Below, piece by piece: positions 53,143-62,816 of a stretch of DNA of 64,000 nt. The notes under the pieces are model-generated. The model was not told where the DNA came from. It saw only the letters and a program-made list of their open reading frames with translations, and did no database searches. The stretch is from positions 2,294,001 through 2,358,000 of the forward strand of contig CBDDLD010000004.1 of the NCBI GenBank assembly GCA_965230605.1. The letters are read 5' to 3'. The translations under genes were made by a program, and so were the position numbers. This DNA comes from CBDDLD01 sp965230605. Its GTDB lineage: Bacteria; Bacteroidota; Bacteroidia; Flavobacteriales; Flavobacteriaceae. Numbering within the stretch: position 1 is the first letter of the stretch; every line of letters starts with the position of its first letter.

Positions 53143-53870
53143 TGATTAGTGTTCTTAGAAAAATCAGAAAAAAATTACTTATGAAAAATAAGTTTAGTAG
53201 CTACCTCATTTATGCCATTGGTGAAATTGCTCTGGTTATGATTGGTATTCTTTTAGCATTACAAGTGAATAATTGGAATGAAGAAAAGAAAAGAAGTAAC
53301 CAACTTACCAACATCCTTAAAACTGTTAGAGCAGATCTGGTTACTGACACCATAATTGCCGCAAGTATTACACGCTATTACGACACCATAAACAAGTACA
53401 GTCAAAAGGTTATGAAGCATGAGATCACAAGTGAGAATTTACATGAGTGCATACCATGCAGAAGCTTAATTACTGTATATCAACCCATGATTATACAGAA
53501 AAAGGGCTATGAACAGCTTGAAGATTTTTCAGACCATAGTGCAAGAAATAAGGATTCTTTAGTTACAGACATAGGCCAGTTTTACAGATTATATTCAAAA
53601 ATTATTGAGGATAACAACACCTTTATAAAAGAGGAAACCTTGGAAAACTTGGATGACTTTAAATCTATGCCTTGGTTTATTGATTGGATGCAAGGTAAAC
53701 TTACAGAAGAGGTTAAAGATTATTTCGGGAATAGTAGTGACTATAAAAACAGGGTGGCAGCCAACTTCATTCTTGCCAGCAGCAATCATACTCGGTTTAT
53801 AAAAGAGTACCACAAAAGCGCAGCGTTAATTCTAGAACGAATTGATGAACGTATAGAAATTACTGATTAG
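53142..53870 (+). CDS. DUF6090 family membrane-anchored protein
   Basis: 242 residues. RKIRKKLL and YLIYAIGEIALVMIGILLALQVNNWNEEKK form the N-terminal basic segment plus single membrane helix (~20-42) that define DUF6090, a Bacteroidetes family of unknown function. The rest is a ~200-residue helical periplasmic part with a Cys-x-x-Cys (CIPC) near residue 105. The start at 53142 keeps the family's basic N-terminus and overlaps the upstream 36-codon gene by 1 base. The 3' end overlaps the convergent gene by 11 bases. Confidence 0.87.
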   Translation: MISVLRKIRKKLLMKNKFSSYLIYAIGEIALVMIGILLALQVNNWNEEKKRSNQLTNILKTVRADLVTDTIIAASITRYYDTINKYSQKVMKHEITSENLHECIPCRSLITVYQPMIIQKKGYEQLEDFSDHSARNKDSLVTDIGQFYRLYSKIIEDNNTFIKEETLENLDDFKSMPWFIDWMQGKLTEEVKDYFGNSSDYKNRVAANFILASSNHTRFIKEYHKSAALILERIDERIEITD

Positions 53871-56259
53871 ATATTTCTATAGTCTCAGAGATTAACAACT
53901 CGTTATTAATTAAACCTTCTACAAATAATTTTATAGGTTGATCCGTATCCAGAACTTTAAAAGTAAGATAGCCATCATCACCTACAGCTAAGTTAGGAAA
54001 CCAGTCTATGACTCCATATGCTTTAAAAAATGGACTTTCAAAGCTGCTATACTTAGGAATGTAGAATTTTTTTGGAGTCGCATAAGTCAGAGGTATCTTG
54101 TACGTCGAAAAAGATTCTTTTGGTCTGTTAATACTATAGCGCTTGTTGGGATCTGTATAGATTTTAATCACGCCGGCACCACCTCTGATGCCTCCGCCAA
54201 CACCACCTTTATTCACTTCCACATAATCTACCCAATCCATACTAAAATTATTAAGAATGTCTAGGTCAACCAATAGAACATCATCTAAAAAAATTGTGGG
54301 GACATTAGTTGCATTAATAGATGCTGAATTCCTACTTACAATAGTGAACATGGTCCTTTGATTTGTTGTTATTGTATCTGCACCATCAACAATAGTTTGT
54401 GTAAATACACTAGGTTGTTCATCTACAATAAACCCTCTACCACTGATAAATTGTCCAAAGGTTCTATACAATCTGCGCTCATCTTCTCCAAATTCAGTAA
54501 TCTTACCTAAGGTACTATTGCGTAGCTTCTCTATACGTGTGTATCCTTTTCGTGCTGTTACTTTTACTTCATCTAGCTGTTCTGCATCTTTAAACTTAAA
54601 AATCACACCTTCCGTATTCGCGGATTGATCCGCTCTAAAAACTGATCGCGGTTGATGATTAGTAACAAAACTATTGATCATTCGCGGCTCAAATTGCAAT
54701 ACTACATTTGATGCTTGGAGCTGACCTTTCCTGTTAATTTCTCCTATACGCAGTTGTTCATCATCAAGTGGAAACAAACCAATACGTTCTAAACGTGCTC
54801 CCTTTTCTAAGCTCACTAACTCTGAATTTGTATTGATATTAGGATAGATCAATAGCTCTTTAGATTTTGGATCATTAGAGTTTATCGTATACTTAACACC
54901 TACCTCAAAATCGTGAATATACTCAGGTGGTGCATTAAATATCGTATTCCAATCATAACTACTCCAACCTTGAGTCAGTAATAACTGATCCAGTTCATAT
55001 TGCTTCTTCTGTGTAACTCCAGTAAAATAATACGATGCTTGTTCTATCGAACTCTTAAGATAAGGGCGTAAGTGTAGCGAGGATATGATATTCTCGTGAT
55101 GGTAATAACTCTTAGTATCTGCTGGTAAAACTGAAACACTTAAGTTCTGGAATAAAGACTGGTCCACCTGCCTTATAGGCAACTTAATCTCTACGGAATC
55201 TTTCAGCTGTCTCACTATAGCCGCTGCTTTCTGCTGATGCGTTATCCCTGTATAATTAAAATACAAGCGCTCTGCTATAGGGTGGTTATCTTCATCAAAT
55301 AAGGTAAAGATGTTCATTCCCGGAAAAAGATCCGTCATGTTTATTTTTAATTGGATCTCCGGTATGTTAGAGAAATTTAAGTCGATATCTTTAAGTTCAT
55401 AACCGTTGTGTATGTATAATTTATAGCTGCGTTGCTTAGCAGCAGGAAGTGTGGCTGCATTGGTTTTTACGCTAATGCCCACATGTGCTTTTAGTGGCTG
55501 TACTGATAATACAATGCCTCTGGGGTCTGCCTTGGGTAATACAACTTGTCGAAGCTTTTCATTATAATCAAACTTTGCTCTGTAGCTTACACCAGGTTCA
55601 GGTTGCATCAGAAAGGTCCCTACTCCAAATTGATTCAATTTGATGTTAGCTATAGATTGATCCGAATCATCTAAAATTTCCACATTTAAATTAGCGATGC
55701 CAAGGCCTAGACCATCTTTAGCAATGACCCCTACCACATTTTCCGTATCACTTAATAAATGACCACTCTCTGGCAGTATTTGAAGGTCAATCTCATCACT
55801 GACTGCAATAGGCTTGTCCGTCTTTACAGTCTCTGGATCTATAACCCTGAAATGCTCTTCAAAATAGGTGTGTTCCGAATTAAAATTACGCAGCCAGTTA
55901 GTATATGCCTTAAATGTATATTCACCACTACTGTAGGTGGAATCTATCATGAAGTCACCACGACTAACGCCTTGATTCACCATAATAAGCTTCTCATTAA
56001 TTACCTTATCGTTAGCATCAAGCACCTGACAATACAAATTCGCTGTAGTACCGGAAAGTAGTTTACTTTCTCCATTGAAGACATAGGCATTAAAACCCAA
56101 CATTTCGCCTTTAATGTATACGGTCTTATTCAAATGAACAAACACCTGCTCACGCGTCAGATCGGTGTAATCTTCAAAAGCATCTAATACATCACTCTCC
56201 TCCTGGCTAGATAATTGGACACAAACCAGGCTTAACAAACAAAAAAATACTGTTCTCAT
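53860..56259 (-). CDS. MG2/plug-like outer-surface protein without a beta-barrel
   Basis: 799 residues. Signal peptide ~20 residues (FFCLLSLVCVQLSSQ). Residues ~30-145 resemble the MG2 beta-sandwich (QVFVHLNKTVYIKGEMLGF, SGEYTFKAYTNWLRN), and more sandwich domains follow to ~350. Around 570-700 a TonB-dependent-receptor plug-like segment occurs: LDEVKVTARKGYTR, VPTIFLDDVLLVD, VDYVEVNKGG and GAGVIKIYT. Only ~100 residues follow the plug, far too few for a 22-strand barrel, so it is not a transporter. It lies 5 bases downstream of the CarboxypepD_reg gene, so the two are co-transcribed. Role unknown; the family is widespread in Bacteroidetes. Confidence 0.75.
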   Translation of the reverse strand: MRTVFFCLLSLVCVQLSSQEESDVLDAFEDYTDLTREQVFVHLNKTVYIKGEMLGFNAYVFNGESKLLSGTTANLYCQVLDANDKVINEKLIMVNQGVSRGDFMIDSTYSSGEYTFKAYTNWLRNFNSEHTYFEEHFRVIDPETVKTDKPIAVSDEIDLQILPESGHLLSDTENVVGVIAKDGLGLGIANLNVEILDDSDQSIANIKLNQFGVGTFLMQPEPGVSYRAKFDYNEKLRQVVLPKADPRGIVLSVQPLKAHVGISVKTNAATLPAAKQRSYKLYIHNGYELKDIDLNFSNIPEIQLKINMTDLFPGMNIFTLFDEDNHPIAERLYFNYTGITHQQKAAAIVRQLKDSVEIKLPIRQVDQSLFQNLSVSVLPADTKSYYHHENIISSLHLRPYLKSSIEQASYYFTGVTQKKQYELDQLLLTQGWSSYDWNTIFNAPPEYIHDFEVGVKYTINSNDPKSKELLIYPNINTNSELVSLEKGARLERIGLFPLDDEQLRIGEINRKGQLQASNVVLQFEPRMINSFVTNHQPRSVFRADQSANTEGVIFKFKDAEQLDEVKVTARKGYTRIEKLRNSTLGKITEFGEDERRLYRTFGQFISGRGFIVDEQPSVFTQTIVDGADTITTNQRTMFTIVSRNSASINATNVPTIFLDDVLLVDLDILNNFSMDWVDYVEVNKGGVGGGIRGGAGVIKIYTDPNKRYSINRPKESFSTYKIPLTYATPKKFYIPKYSSFESPFFKAYGVIDWFPNLAVGDDGYLTFKVLDTDQPIKLFVEGLINNELLISETIEISNQ

Positions 56260-56264
56260 AATTT

Positions 56265-57788
56265 TTAATTATTAACTGTTTTTAGTGGTGTATTCAGCCA
56301 GTATGTTTCTTTGTTTCTATTTTGATTTATTGGGGCCTCGGATAACGGCCTCGACTTCTGTATGTATTTTAAACTCATTGGTTTCAGCTTACTCTCAAAG
56401 ACTTCTTGTATGAAGAACTCTCTAAACTGGTAGCCTATAATCTCAGGGGATTTAAATAATTTCCTATTGGTGATATCATAAATATTTTTTATTCTGTATT
56501 CAAAAGCAGACATATTCGTAGTCTCGTCAATGGCATCCGGAATACTCCATTCTGCAATATTCACCTTTATGTTTTTCTCATCTATGATCTCAAAATCTTT
56601 AACTACCAATTTCTTTCTTTGGTACTTGAATCTAAAATCTCTTTTTTGTACCGAGCTTGGTTGAACTGCATTATTGAATTTTATATAAAAGGCCTTTTCA
56701 TTAGCATCATAGTCTATCTTAGTGATATCGAAAGAAAAAGATGTGCTAACTATAAATCGATTATTGAATGTGATATAGTTGAGATACATTTTATTGTTCT
56801 TAGGAGCATATTCTATCTTTACCTCAAATAATGGATCATCAATATTTTTTGTTTCAAAAACCTGATATTCTAACTTGTGAATCGCATAATTGCGTTCAGA
56901 TATATATATCTTCCCTGAGGCTTTATGGCTTACTCCTGTTAATCGTTCAATAGCATCAAATCGAATTTCATATATAGGTTCATCATCCAAGTAAACTCTT
57001 TTTACGGTTTCAAACTCATGATTACTTAAAAACCGTTTTTTAAAGACATAAACAAAGGAGAAGCTCAGCTGTTCAAAGTTTCTTATTGGGTCATGGATAT
57101 TTAATATTCCTAATTCATTACCGCCTTGACCAGACAGTGTTGTATTCTTAATATATTTTGATTCTCCATCATATGCTTTAAGAAGTGATGAATCTCTAGA
57201 GAATTCTTTATTTTCAGTATACTCATACAGTGCATTCTGATTATAGCTATCCATCATAATATCTGTATCAAACCCTGCATCAAAAGATTCAACGATAGCT
57301 TCATTCAAATTATAATAATTATTATTAACAATTTGATAGTCTCTGTAATAACCAATTCTAGAATAGGACTGGTCGGGGTAATTATTTGGGATATTAGCAA
57401 TCGCTTTTTTCACCAAAGTATATCCTGATTCCCATTTTGAAGTCTTTTTTCCACTTATTACGACCTGATCTAATTCTTCTATCTGGGGTTTTAGTGTAAT
57501 CACATTTATAGTTAAGTCTTCTAAGGTTTGAAGTTCTACTCGCTTTGTTTCATAACCAATACAGGAAATAACAAGAATGTCTTTATTCTGTTTATATTGA
57601 TAAGGAATTCTAAAATCTCCATCAATATTAGCAATAACTCCATTACCGCTATTTTCAAATTGAACTGTAGCATAAGCTATTGGGTATCTTGTACCTTCTT
57701 CAATAACTTTACACAAGATTTCCTCAACCTGAGCCGTTAAGGATTGACAGAGTATAAAAAAAAGAATAACTACCTTGGGAGTGGACAT
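56265..57788 (-). CDS. carboxypeptidase-like regulatory domain (CarboxypepD_reg) protein
   Basis: 507 residues from the ATG at 57788. Its signal peptide (STPKVVILFFILCQSLTAQ) makes this start better than the in-frame ATG at 57830. The N-terminal ~85 residues are the CarboxypepD_reg beta-sandwich seen at the front of SusC-like receptors: ILCKVIEEGTRYPIAYATVQ, GVIANIDGDFRI, ILVISCIGYETKRVEL. It ends ITLKPQIEELDQVVISGK, where a plug would begin in SusC. A ~400-residue region follows instead that I do not recognise (YYRDYQIVNNNYYNLNEAIVE, ASGKIYISERNYAIHKLEYQV), typical of DUF5686-like secreted proteins. First gene of the pair with the MG2/plug-like protein. Confidence 0.8.
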   Translation of the reverse strand: MSTPKVVILFFILCQSLTAQVEEILCKVIEEGTRYPIAYATVQFENSGNGVIANIDGDFRIPYQYKQNKDILVISCIGYETKRVELQTLEDLTINVITLKPQIEELDQVVISGKKTSKWESGYTLVKKAIANIPNNYPDQSYSRIGYYRDYQIVNNNYYNLNEAIVESFDAGFDTDIMMDSYNQNALYEYTENKEFSRDSSLLKAYDGESKYIKNTTLSGQGGNELGILNIHDPIRNFEQLSFSFVYVFKKRFLSNHEFETVKRVYLDDEPIYEIRFDAIERLTGVSHKASGKIYISERNYAIHKLEYQVFETKNIDDPLFEVKIEYAPKNNKMYLNYITFNNRFIVSTSFSFDITKIDYDANEKAFYIKFNNAVQPSSVQKRDFRFKYQRKKLVVKDFEIIDEKNIKVNIAEWSIPDAIDETTNMSAFEYRIKNIYDITNRKLFKSPEIIGYQFREFFIQEVFESKLKPMSLKYIQKSRPLSEAPINQNRNKETYWLNTPLKTVNN

Positions 57789-57887
57789 AGTTTTTCTTTT
57801 AAAGATACAAAAGTGTACGATAATTAGCACATTTTTAGCTTAATTTACTGTAACAAAAGTCTGTTTATACCATCTTATTATTTGATT

Positions 57888-58694
57888 ATGAAATATTTAA
57901 TATCAGTACTTATATATGTCCTAGGATACAGTTTGGGTTTTTCTCAGAGCATTACGAGTTCTAAAAAAGTGGTTAATGATTCTGTTTACATTTCAATTGC
58001 AAATGGTTTTTTAAGCCCTATAGAAATTGAGTTAAAGCCTTTGGACTCCACTAAATCATATATAAAAGCTAAATTATTATCAACAATCAAAACTCAAGAT
58101 TCTGTAGCAGATATACTGATTATTCCTATTGAAAAAATAGCCGATACTTCTGAAATTAAAATTTCAGATTATGCAAGTATTAGGGCAACATATGGTGCTC
58201 CCGAACTTACTAACCATGATGATGACTATGAGTATGCGCTGCCTTTTCCAAAGGGAAAGACTTACAAGATCATTCAGAGTTTTGGAGGTCGATTTTCTCA
58301 TAATAAACCACACTCTAAATACGCTATTGATTTCTCATTACAAGTCGGAGATACGATTACTGCTGCCAGAGATGGTATTGTAGTGTTTACTAAGGAGGAT
58401 TCTAAAGAGTTTGGAGGAAGGAGTTATATGAATAAAGGCAATAAAATCATTATTATGCATAATGATGGTACTTATGCTAATTATGTACACCTAGATTATG
58501 ATGGTGCCATAGTGAAAGTGGGGGATAAGGTTAAAAGAGGACAAGCTATAGCTATTTCAGGCATGACCGGATTTACCACAACACCACATCTGCATTTTGT
58601 GGTTATAAGAGATAGGGGTATTGCAATTCCTGTATACTTTGAAGGCTACAGAAAAAAGAAGCTAAAACAAGGTAAGCGTTATAAACGCAAATAG
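57888..58694 (+). CDS. M23 family metallopeptidase
   Basis: 268 residues from the ATG at 57888 (a TTG at 57882 would add two residues only). Signal peptide ~19 residues (LGYSLGFSQ). The C-terminal ~140 residues are the LytM/M23 domain: HSKYAIDFSLQVGDTITAA (H-x3-D Zn site), GNKIIIMHNDGTYANYVHLD and TPHLHFVV (HxH). All Zn ligands are present, so it is probably an active peptidoglycan endopeptidase in the periplasm. The ~100-residue N-terminal part is a beta-rich domain of unknown role. The C-terminus is strongly basic (KKKLKQGKRYKRK), which could favour contact with the wall or membrane. Confidence 0.9.
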   Translation: MKYLISVLIYVLGYSLGFSQSITSSKKVVNDSVYISIANGFLSPIEIELKPLDSTKSYIKAKLLSTIKTQDSVADILIIPIEKIADTSEIKISDYASIRATYGAPELTNHDDDYEYALPFPKGKTYKIIQSFGGRFSHNKPHSKYAIDFSLQVGDTITAARDGIVVFTKEDSKEFGGRSYMNKGNKIIIMHNDGTYANYVHLDYDGAIVKVGDKVKRGQAIAISGMTGFTTTPHLHFVVIRDRGIAIPVYFEGYRKKKLKQGKRYKRK

Positions 58695-58702
58695 AAGCTT
58701 TA

Positions 58703-59275
58703 CTATGACCTTACTTTTCCTGTGAAATGGTTCACTTTTGAACTCATTGGATTTCCTGAATTTCTACGAAAAACTACGATTTGACCACAATGCCATAGCG
58801 CATCAGATATTGGACCATTGATCTGATTCCAAAAAGGAACCTGACGTTCCCCAAAAATGATCTTGTACTGAGAGATATCATCGCTTTTGCGTAGAATGTC
58901 TGCTGCTGTTTTTAAGTTCATCAGCGTTTGTTTTCGTTTATCCTCAAAACTCATATCTGCATCATCAGATCGTCCATTAGCTTTCTTAAGTGTTGAGTTT
59001 ACAATGATTTTTGTAAGATCGTAAATATGGTCTATGGTTTCTTTTGTTGTTCTGCCTTCTTCATTAGGCTTGTAGGCTAGATCCTTTTCAGTAAGTCCTT
59101 CAGTTGCCCAATAAAAACGGAAACCAAGAGCATCGACCATACGTGCTGCTACAGTACCTGCTGTATATTTTTCTGAATAATCCGGAACTTCATAGTAAGG
59201 TAAAGTTTCGTCTTTATCTTGTGCCATAACACTGCTTGATGTGATGCATAATGCAATTAAAAAAAATCGTTTCAT
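58703..59275 (-). CDS. secreted DinB-like four-helix protein
   Basis: 190 residues. Signal peptide ~18 residues (FFLIALCITSSSVMAQ). The four-helix DinB/YfiT fold is suggested by ARMVDALGFRFYWATEGL, KETIDHIYDLTKIIVNS (first His ligand) and SDALWHCGQIVVFRR (third-helix His). Metal-dependent thiol transfer is typical of cytoplasmic members; an exported one is less usual and its substrate is unknown. It follows the M28 peptidase gene by 8 bases, so it is probably in the same operon. Confidence 0.8.
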   Translation of the reverse strand: MKRFFLIALCITSSSVMAQDKDETLPYYEVPDYSEKYTAGTVAARMVDALGFRFYWATEGLTEKDLAYKPNEEGRTTKETIDHIYDLTKIIVNSTLKKANGRSDDADMSFEDKRKQTLMNLKTAADILRKSDDISQYKIIFGERQVPFWNQINGPISDALWHCGQIVVFRRNSGNPMSSKVNHFTGKVRS

Positions 59276-59283
59276 AAATTAAG

Positions 59284-60690
59284 TTAGTCTTTTATTTCTG
59301 GTGCATCAGAAATTGGGTTAATACCGTATTTATCAAATAAATAAATGAGTGATGTCATCGTAGCTGCTCCTAACTCTAACTCCCGTTTATTGACATGTTC
59401 AAATGTATCGTTTGCAGCATGATGGTGATCAAAATAACGTTGTGAATCTGGTCTTAGTCCAGCCAATACATTAGTATCTGTTTTTAAAGGACCTACATCG
59501 GCACCACTCCCACCTCTTTCAAAATAATGGATTAAGTAAGGCTTGAATAAAGGCTTCCAGCTTAGGACCTGATTAAAGTTACTATCGCTTGCTGCAAAAG
59601 AAAATCCTCTCGGTGTAAATCCTCCAGCATCACTTTCTAAAGCAAAGACATGGTTCTCTCCTTTACGCTCTGCTTCTTCCGCATATTTTCTAGCGCCACG
59701 TAGTCCATTTTCTTCATTCATAAAGAGAACGACTCTAATTGTTCGCTTTGGAGTTACTCCACTCTCTTTTAGCAATCGTAGCACATCCATAGATTGTACA
59801 ACACCCGCACCATCGTCATGAGAGCCATCTCCTAAATCCCATGAATCTAAGTGACCTCCAACAATAATGTATTCATCCGGGAATTCACTTCCTGTAATTT
59901 CACCAATTACGTTATAAGACTCTACATCGGGTAATTGTTTACAGTTTTGTTTAAAATAAAATATAAGTTCCTCATCTAAACTCAACATAGAGCTTAATAA
60001 ATTAGCATCATTAGTACTAATTGCAGCGGAAGGAATACGTTGCGAAACAGGTATGTCTCCATAACTCATACTCCCTGTATGTGGATAATCATCTTGTCTT
60101 AAATTCATAGACCTTACGATAACACCAACTGCACCTAATTTCCCTGCTTCCATAGCTCCTGAGTAGCGTTGGTTAACACAACCTCCATAAGCTTCAAAAG
60201 TACTTATAAGATCGGGTTGCATAGGTCGATTAAAAAACACGATCTTACCTTTCACTTTCGCTTCTCCTAAAGCTTTTAATTCTTCAAAATCTTTGACTTC
60301 AACCAAATTAGCTCTGAGCCCAGCAGGGTTAGTAGCCACAGACCCACCAAGTGCACATATATTAACACTAGTTGTTTTTCCCGGAGCAGTTTCTATATAA
60401 GCAAATTCTTTTGCTCCCCTAATCCATTTAGGCACCATAACGGGTTGCAGCCAAACTTTATCTAGTCCTAATTTCTCTAGTTCTGCTTTGGTATATTCTA
60501 CAGCACGTTCGGCATTTAAAGATCCTGATAATCGTCCTCCAATTTGATTAGACAGGTGATCTAACCATTGATAACTATGACCATTAATCAGAGACGTTGA
60601 ATATATTGTCTTTATGACCTCTTCATCGGTTTGGGCATTCGAAAAACTGGCAGCTAAACATATAGCTGCTAAAACATACTTAATCTTCAT
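59284..60690 (-). CDS. M28 family aminopeptidase with PA domain
   Basis: 468 residues. Signal peptide ~19 residues (VLAAICLAASFSNAQ). N-terminal region ~20-120, then a PA-like domain (~125-230: VKGKIVFFNRPMQPDL, AGKLGAVGVIVRSMN) inserted before the catalytic core. Zn motifs in order are GGHLDSWDLGDGSHDDGAG (His and Asp), MNEENGLRGARKYAEE (catalytic and ligand Glu pair) and FALESDAGG (Asp). A C-terminal H-H sequence (YFDHHHAANDTFEHV) supplies the last His. This is the carboxypeptidase Q/M28 type, a secreted exopeptidase. Its start overlaps the end of the PPK2 gene by 11 bases. Confidence 0.93.
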   Translation of the reverse strand: MKIKYVLAAICLAASFSNAQTDEEVIKTIYSTSLINGHSYQWLDHLSNQIGGRLSGSLNAERAVEYTKAELEKLGLDKVWLQPVMVPKWIRGAKEFAYIETAPGKTTSVNICALGGSVATNPAGLRANLVEVKDFEELKALGEAKVKGKIVFFNRPMQPDLISTFEAYGGCVNQRYSGAMEAGKLGAVGVIVRSMNLRQDDYPHTGSMSYGDIPVSQRIPSAAISTNDANLLSSMLSLDEELIFYFKQNCKQLPDVESYNVIGEITGSEFPDEYIIVGGHLDSWDLGDGSHDDGAGVVQSMDVLRLLKESGVTPKRTIRVVLFMNEENGLRGARKYAEEAERKGENHVFALESDAGGFTPRGFSFAASDSNFNQVLSWKPLFKPYLIHYFERGGSGADVGPLKTDTNVLAGLRPDSQRYFDHHHAANDTFEHVNKRELELGAATMTSLIYLFDKYGINPISDAPEIKD

Positions 60691-61561
60691 TTTCTAATTG
60701 GTCTTTATATAATTGAATATTGTCTTTTTCATCATCTGGAAGCTCAGGTTCTTTAATATCTTCATACGTTTTCAAAGTATCGTACAATATTTTGGCCACA
60801 ATATAACGTGCCGTTGGTTTATCATCGGCAGGAATGGTATACCACGGTGCGTGTGCTTTTGATGTTCTATTTATGGCATCTTCATAACAAAGTTGATATT
60901 TATCCCAGAGTTTTCGTTCTTTTAGATCTCCTGATGAAAATTTCCAGTTCTTTTCTTTCTTGTTCAAACGTCTCAATAACCGATATTTTTGCTCACTCTT
61001 AGAAAGGTTAAGGAAAAACTTAAAAATAATAGTACCGTTTTCTGCGAGGTGTTTTTCAAAATTATTGATCTGCTCAAATCGTTTATCCCAAAAGGCATCA
61101 TCAATCTTTGACACATCATCAATTCCCGGAATGTTTTCATTCATAATGTAATAAGGATGCACACGAGTTACCAGAACATTTTCATAATGTGTTCTATTAA
61201 ATACTCCAAATTTTCCACGGGCTGGTAATGCTAAATAATGTCGCCACAGGTAATCGTGCTTTAACTCTAGTTCTGTAGGTACTTTAAAACTATGAACTTC
61301 GACACCACGAACATTGAAATCTTTAAACACTTCACGTATCAAGCTGTCTTTACCTGATGTATCCATTCCTTGTAAGCAAACTAAAACGGAATACTTACCA
61401 TGAGCATACATGGTATCTTGAAGTTTTCCTAGTTTTTTCCTTACGGATTTTAATTCATCTTCAACTTCTTCTTCATCAGCTTGAAGATTGAATGTTGTTG
61501 AACGTTCTGAAATTGAGATGCGAGAGGATACCTTAAAGTCGTTAATATCAATTGCCTTCAT
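60680..61561 (-). CDS. polyphosphate kinase 2 (PPK2) family protein
   Basis: 293 residues. Transfers phosphate between polyphosphate and nucleotides. Walker A-like VCLQGMDTSGKDSLIREVF (~60-78), Walker B region NRTHYENVLVTRVHP, lid helix KRFEQINNFEKHLAENGTII and C-terminal AHAPWYTIPADDKPTARYIVA are the PPK2 hallmarks. It is single-domain, so class I or III; the residues that separate the two are not decided here. The first gene of the ppk2-M28-DinB group, overlapping the peptidase gene by 11 bases. Confidence 0.92.
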   Translation of the reverse strand: MKAIDINDFKVSSRISISERSTTFNLQADEEEVEDELKSVRKKLGKLQDTMYAHGKYSVLVCLQGMDTSGKDSLIREVFKDFNVRGVEVHSFKVPTELELKHDYLWRHYLALPARGKFGVFNRTHYENVLVTRVHPYYIMNENIPGIDDVSKIDDAFWDKRFEQINNFEKHLAENGTIIFKFFLNLSKSEQKYRLLRRLNKKEKNWKFSSGDLKERKLWDKYQLCYEDAINRTSKAHAPWYTIPADDKPTARYIVAKILYDTLKTYEDIKEPELPDDEKDNIQLYKDQLENED

Positions 61562-61650
61562 GCAGTTTTTGTATAATTATGAATTGCACATAAATATACT
61601 AAAACATTAATGATAAGTTAAGGATTCTAACCAGAGAATATGGCAACTGT

Positions 61651-62814
61651 TTATTTCCTCGCAAAAAGCTTTACATCACTCTCGCTTACTTCTTTTCCAC
61701 CAAGAATGATTAATCGCTCAATAACATTTCTGAGCTCTCTGATATTCCCTGTCCAATCGTAGTTTTGAAGGAGTTTTATGGCTTTGTCTGAAAAATTCTT
61801 CTTAGCTGTACCCTGTTCTTTTGCTATCTTATCTGAAAAGTAATCGATCAATAAAGGAATATCTTCTCGTCTATCATTTAATGCAGGTACTTCTATTAAA
61901 ATAACAGCCAGTCTGTGGTAAAGGTCTTCTCTAAACTTACCGTCAGCAATTTCTTTCATAAGGTCTTTATTGGTCGCTGCAACTACACGTACATCGACTT
62001 TAATATCTTTATCGCTTCCTACACGCTGTACTCTACTTTCCTGAAGCGCTCTTAACACCTTTGCCTGAGCAGATAAACTCATATCTCCTATTTCATCTAA
62101 GAAAATAGTACCGCCGTTTGCTGCTTCAAACTTCCCTGCTCTATCTTTATTTGCTGATGTAAACGCGCCCTTTACATGTCCAAACAATTCACTCTCTATT
62201 AATTCGCTAGGAATTGCCGCACAGTTGACCTCTACCATAGGGCCCTTACTTCGCTCACTTTTTTGATGCAACCAATGCGCAACCAATTCTTTTCCTGTAC
62301 CATTAGGCCCTGTAATTAATACTCTAGCATCTGTTGGCGCCACTTTATCGATCATCTCCTTTATATGAGAGATCGCATCACTTTCGCCAATCATCTCATA
62401 GTTTTTAGAGACTTTCTTTTTAAGACGTTTATTTTCAACTACCAGTTCTTTTCTATCTAATGCAATTCTTACGGTATTTAAAAGTCTGTTTAAATCCGGC
62501 GGCTTAGATATATAATCAAAAGCACCTAATCGCATGGTGTTTACCGCCGTGTCCAAATCGCCATGACCAGATATCATTACCATTGGTGTTTCTGGTTTTA
62601 TCTTTTTCACGGCTTCCAGAACCTCAACCCCATCCATCTTTGGCATTTTAATATCACAAAGCACCAAATCATAATCTTCTTTCTTTATTTTTTCTATACC
62701 TACAAGACCGTCTTCTGCTTCCTCAACACTGTAAGTATCACTCTCTTCGGTGAGAATCTTAACAAGTACTCTTCTAATGGCTGCTTCGTCTTCTATGATT
62801 AATATTTTTGACAT
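61651..62814 (-). CDS. NtrC-type response regulator without DNA-binding domain
   Basis: 387 residues. Receiver domain 1-120 with phospho-acceptor Asp54 (LVLCDIKMPKMDG) and Lys104. AAA+ domain ~140-385: Walker A TGPNGTGKE (168-176), GAFTSA (216-221) in place of the sigma-54-contacting GAFTGA, Walker B GGTIFLDEIGD and NIRELRNVIERLII. The sequence stops at residue 387, right after the AAA+ C-terminal subdomain, with no Fis-type helix-turn-helix, which most NtrC-family activators carry. It is 2 bases from the upstream MscS gene and 90 bases from the PPK2 gene that follows. It could act from solution or on another sigma factor. Confidence 0.93.
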   Translation of the reverse strand: MSKILIIEDEAAIRRVLVKILTEESDTYSVEEAEDGLVGIEKIKKEDYDLVLCDIKMPKMDGVEVLEAVKKIKPETPMVMISGHGDLDTAVNTMRLGAFDYISKPPDLNRLLNTVRIALDRKELVVENKRLKKKVSKNYEMIGESDAISHIKEMIDKVAPTDARVLITGPNGTGKELVAHWLHQKSERSKGPMVEVNCAAIPSELIESELFGHVKGAFTSANKDRAGKFEAANGGTIFLDEIGDMSLSAQAKVLRALQESRVQRVGSDKDIKVDVRVVAATNKDLMKEIADGKFREDLYHRLAVILIEVPALNDRREDIPLLIDYFSDKIAKEQGTAKKNFSDKAIKLLQNYDWTGNIRELRNVIERLIILGGKEVSESDVKLFARK

Positions 62815-62816
62815 AT

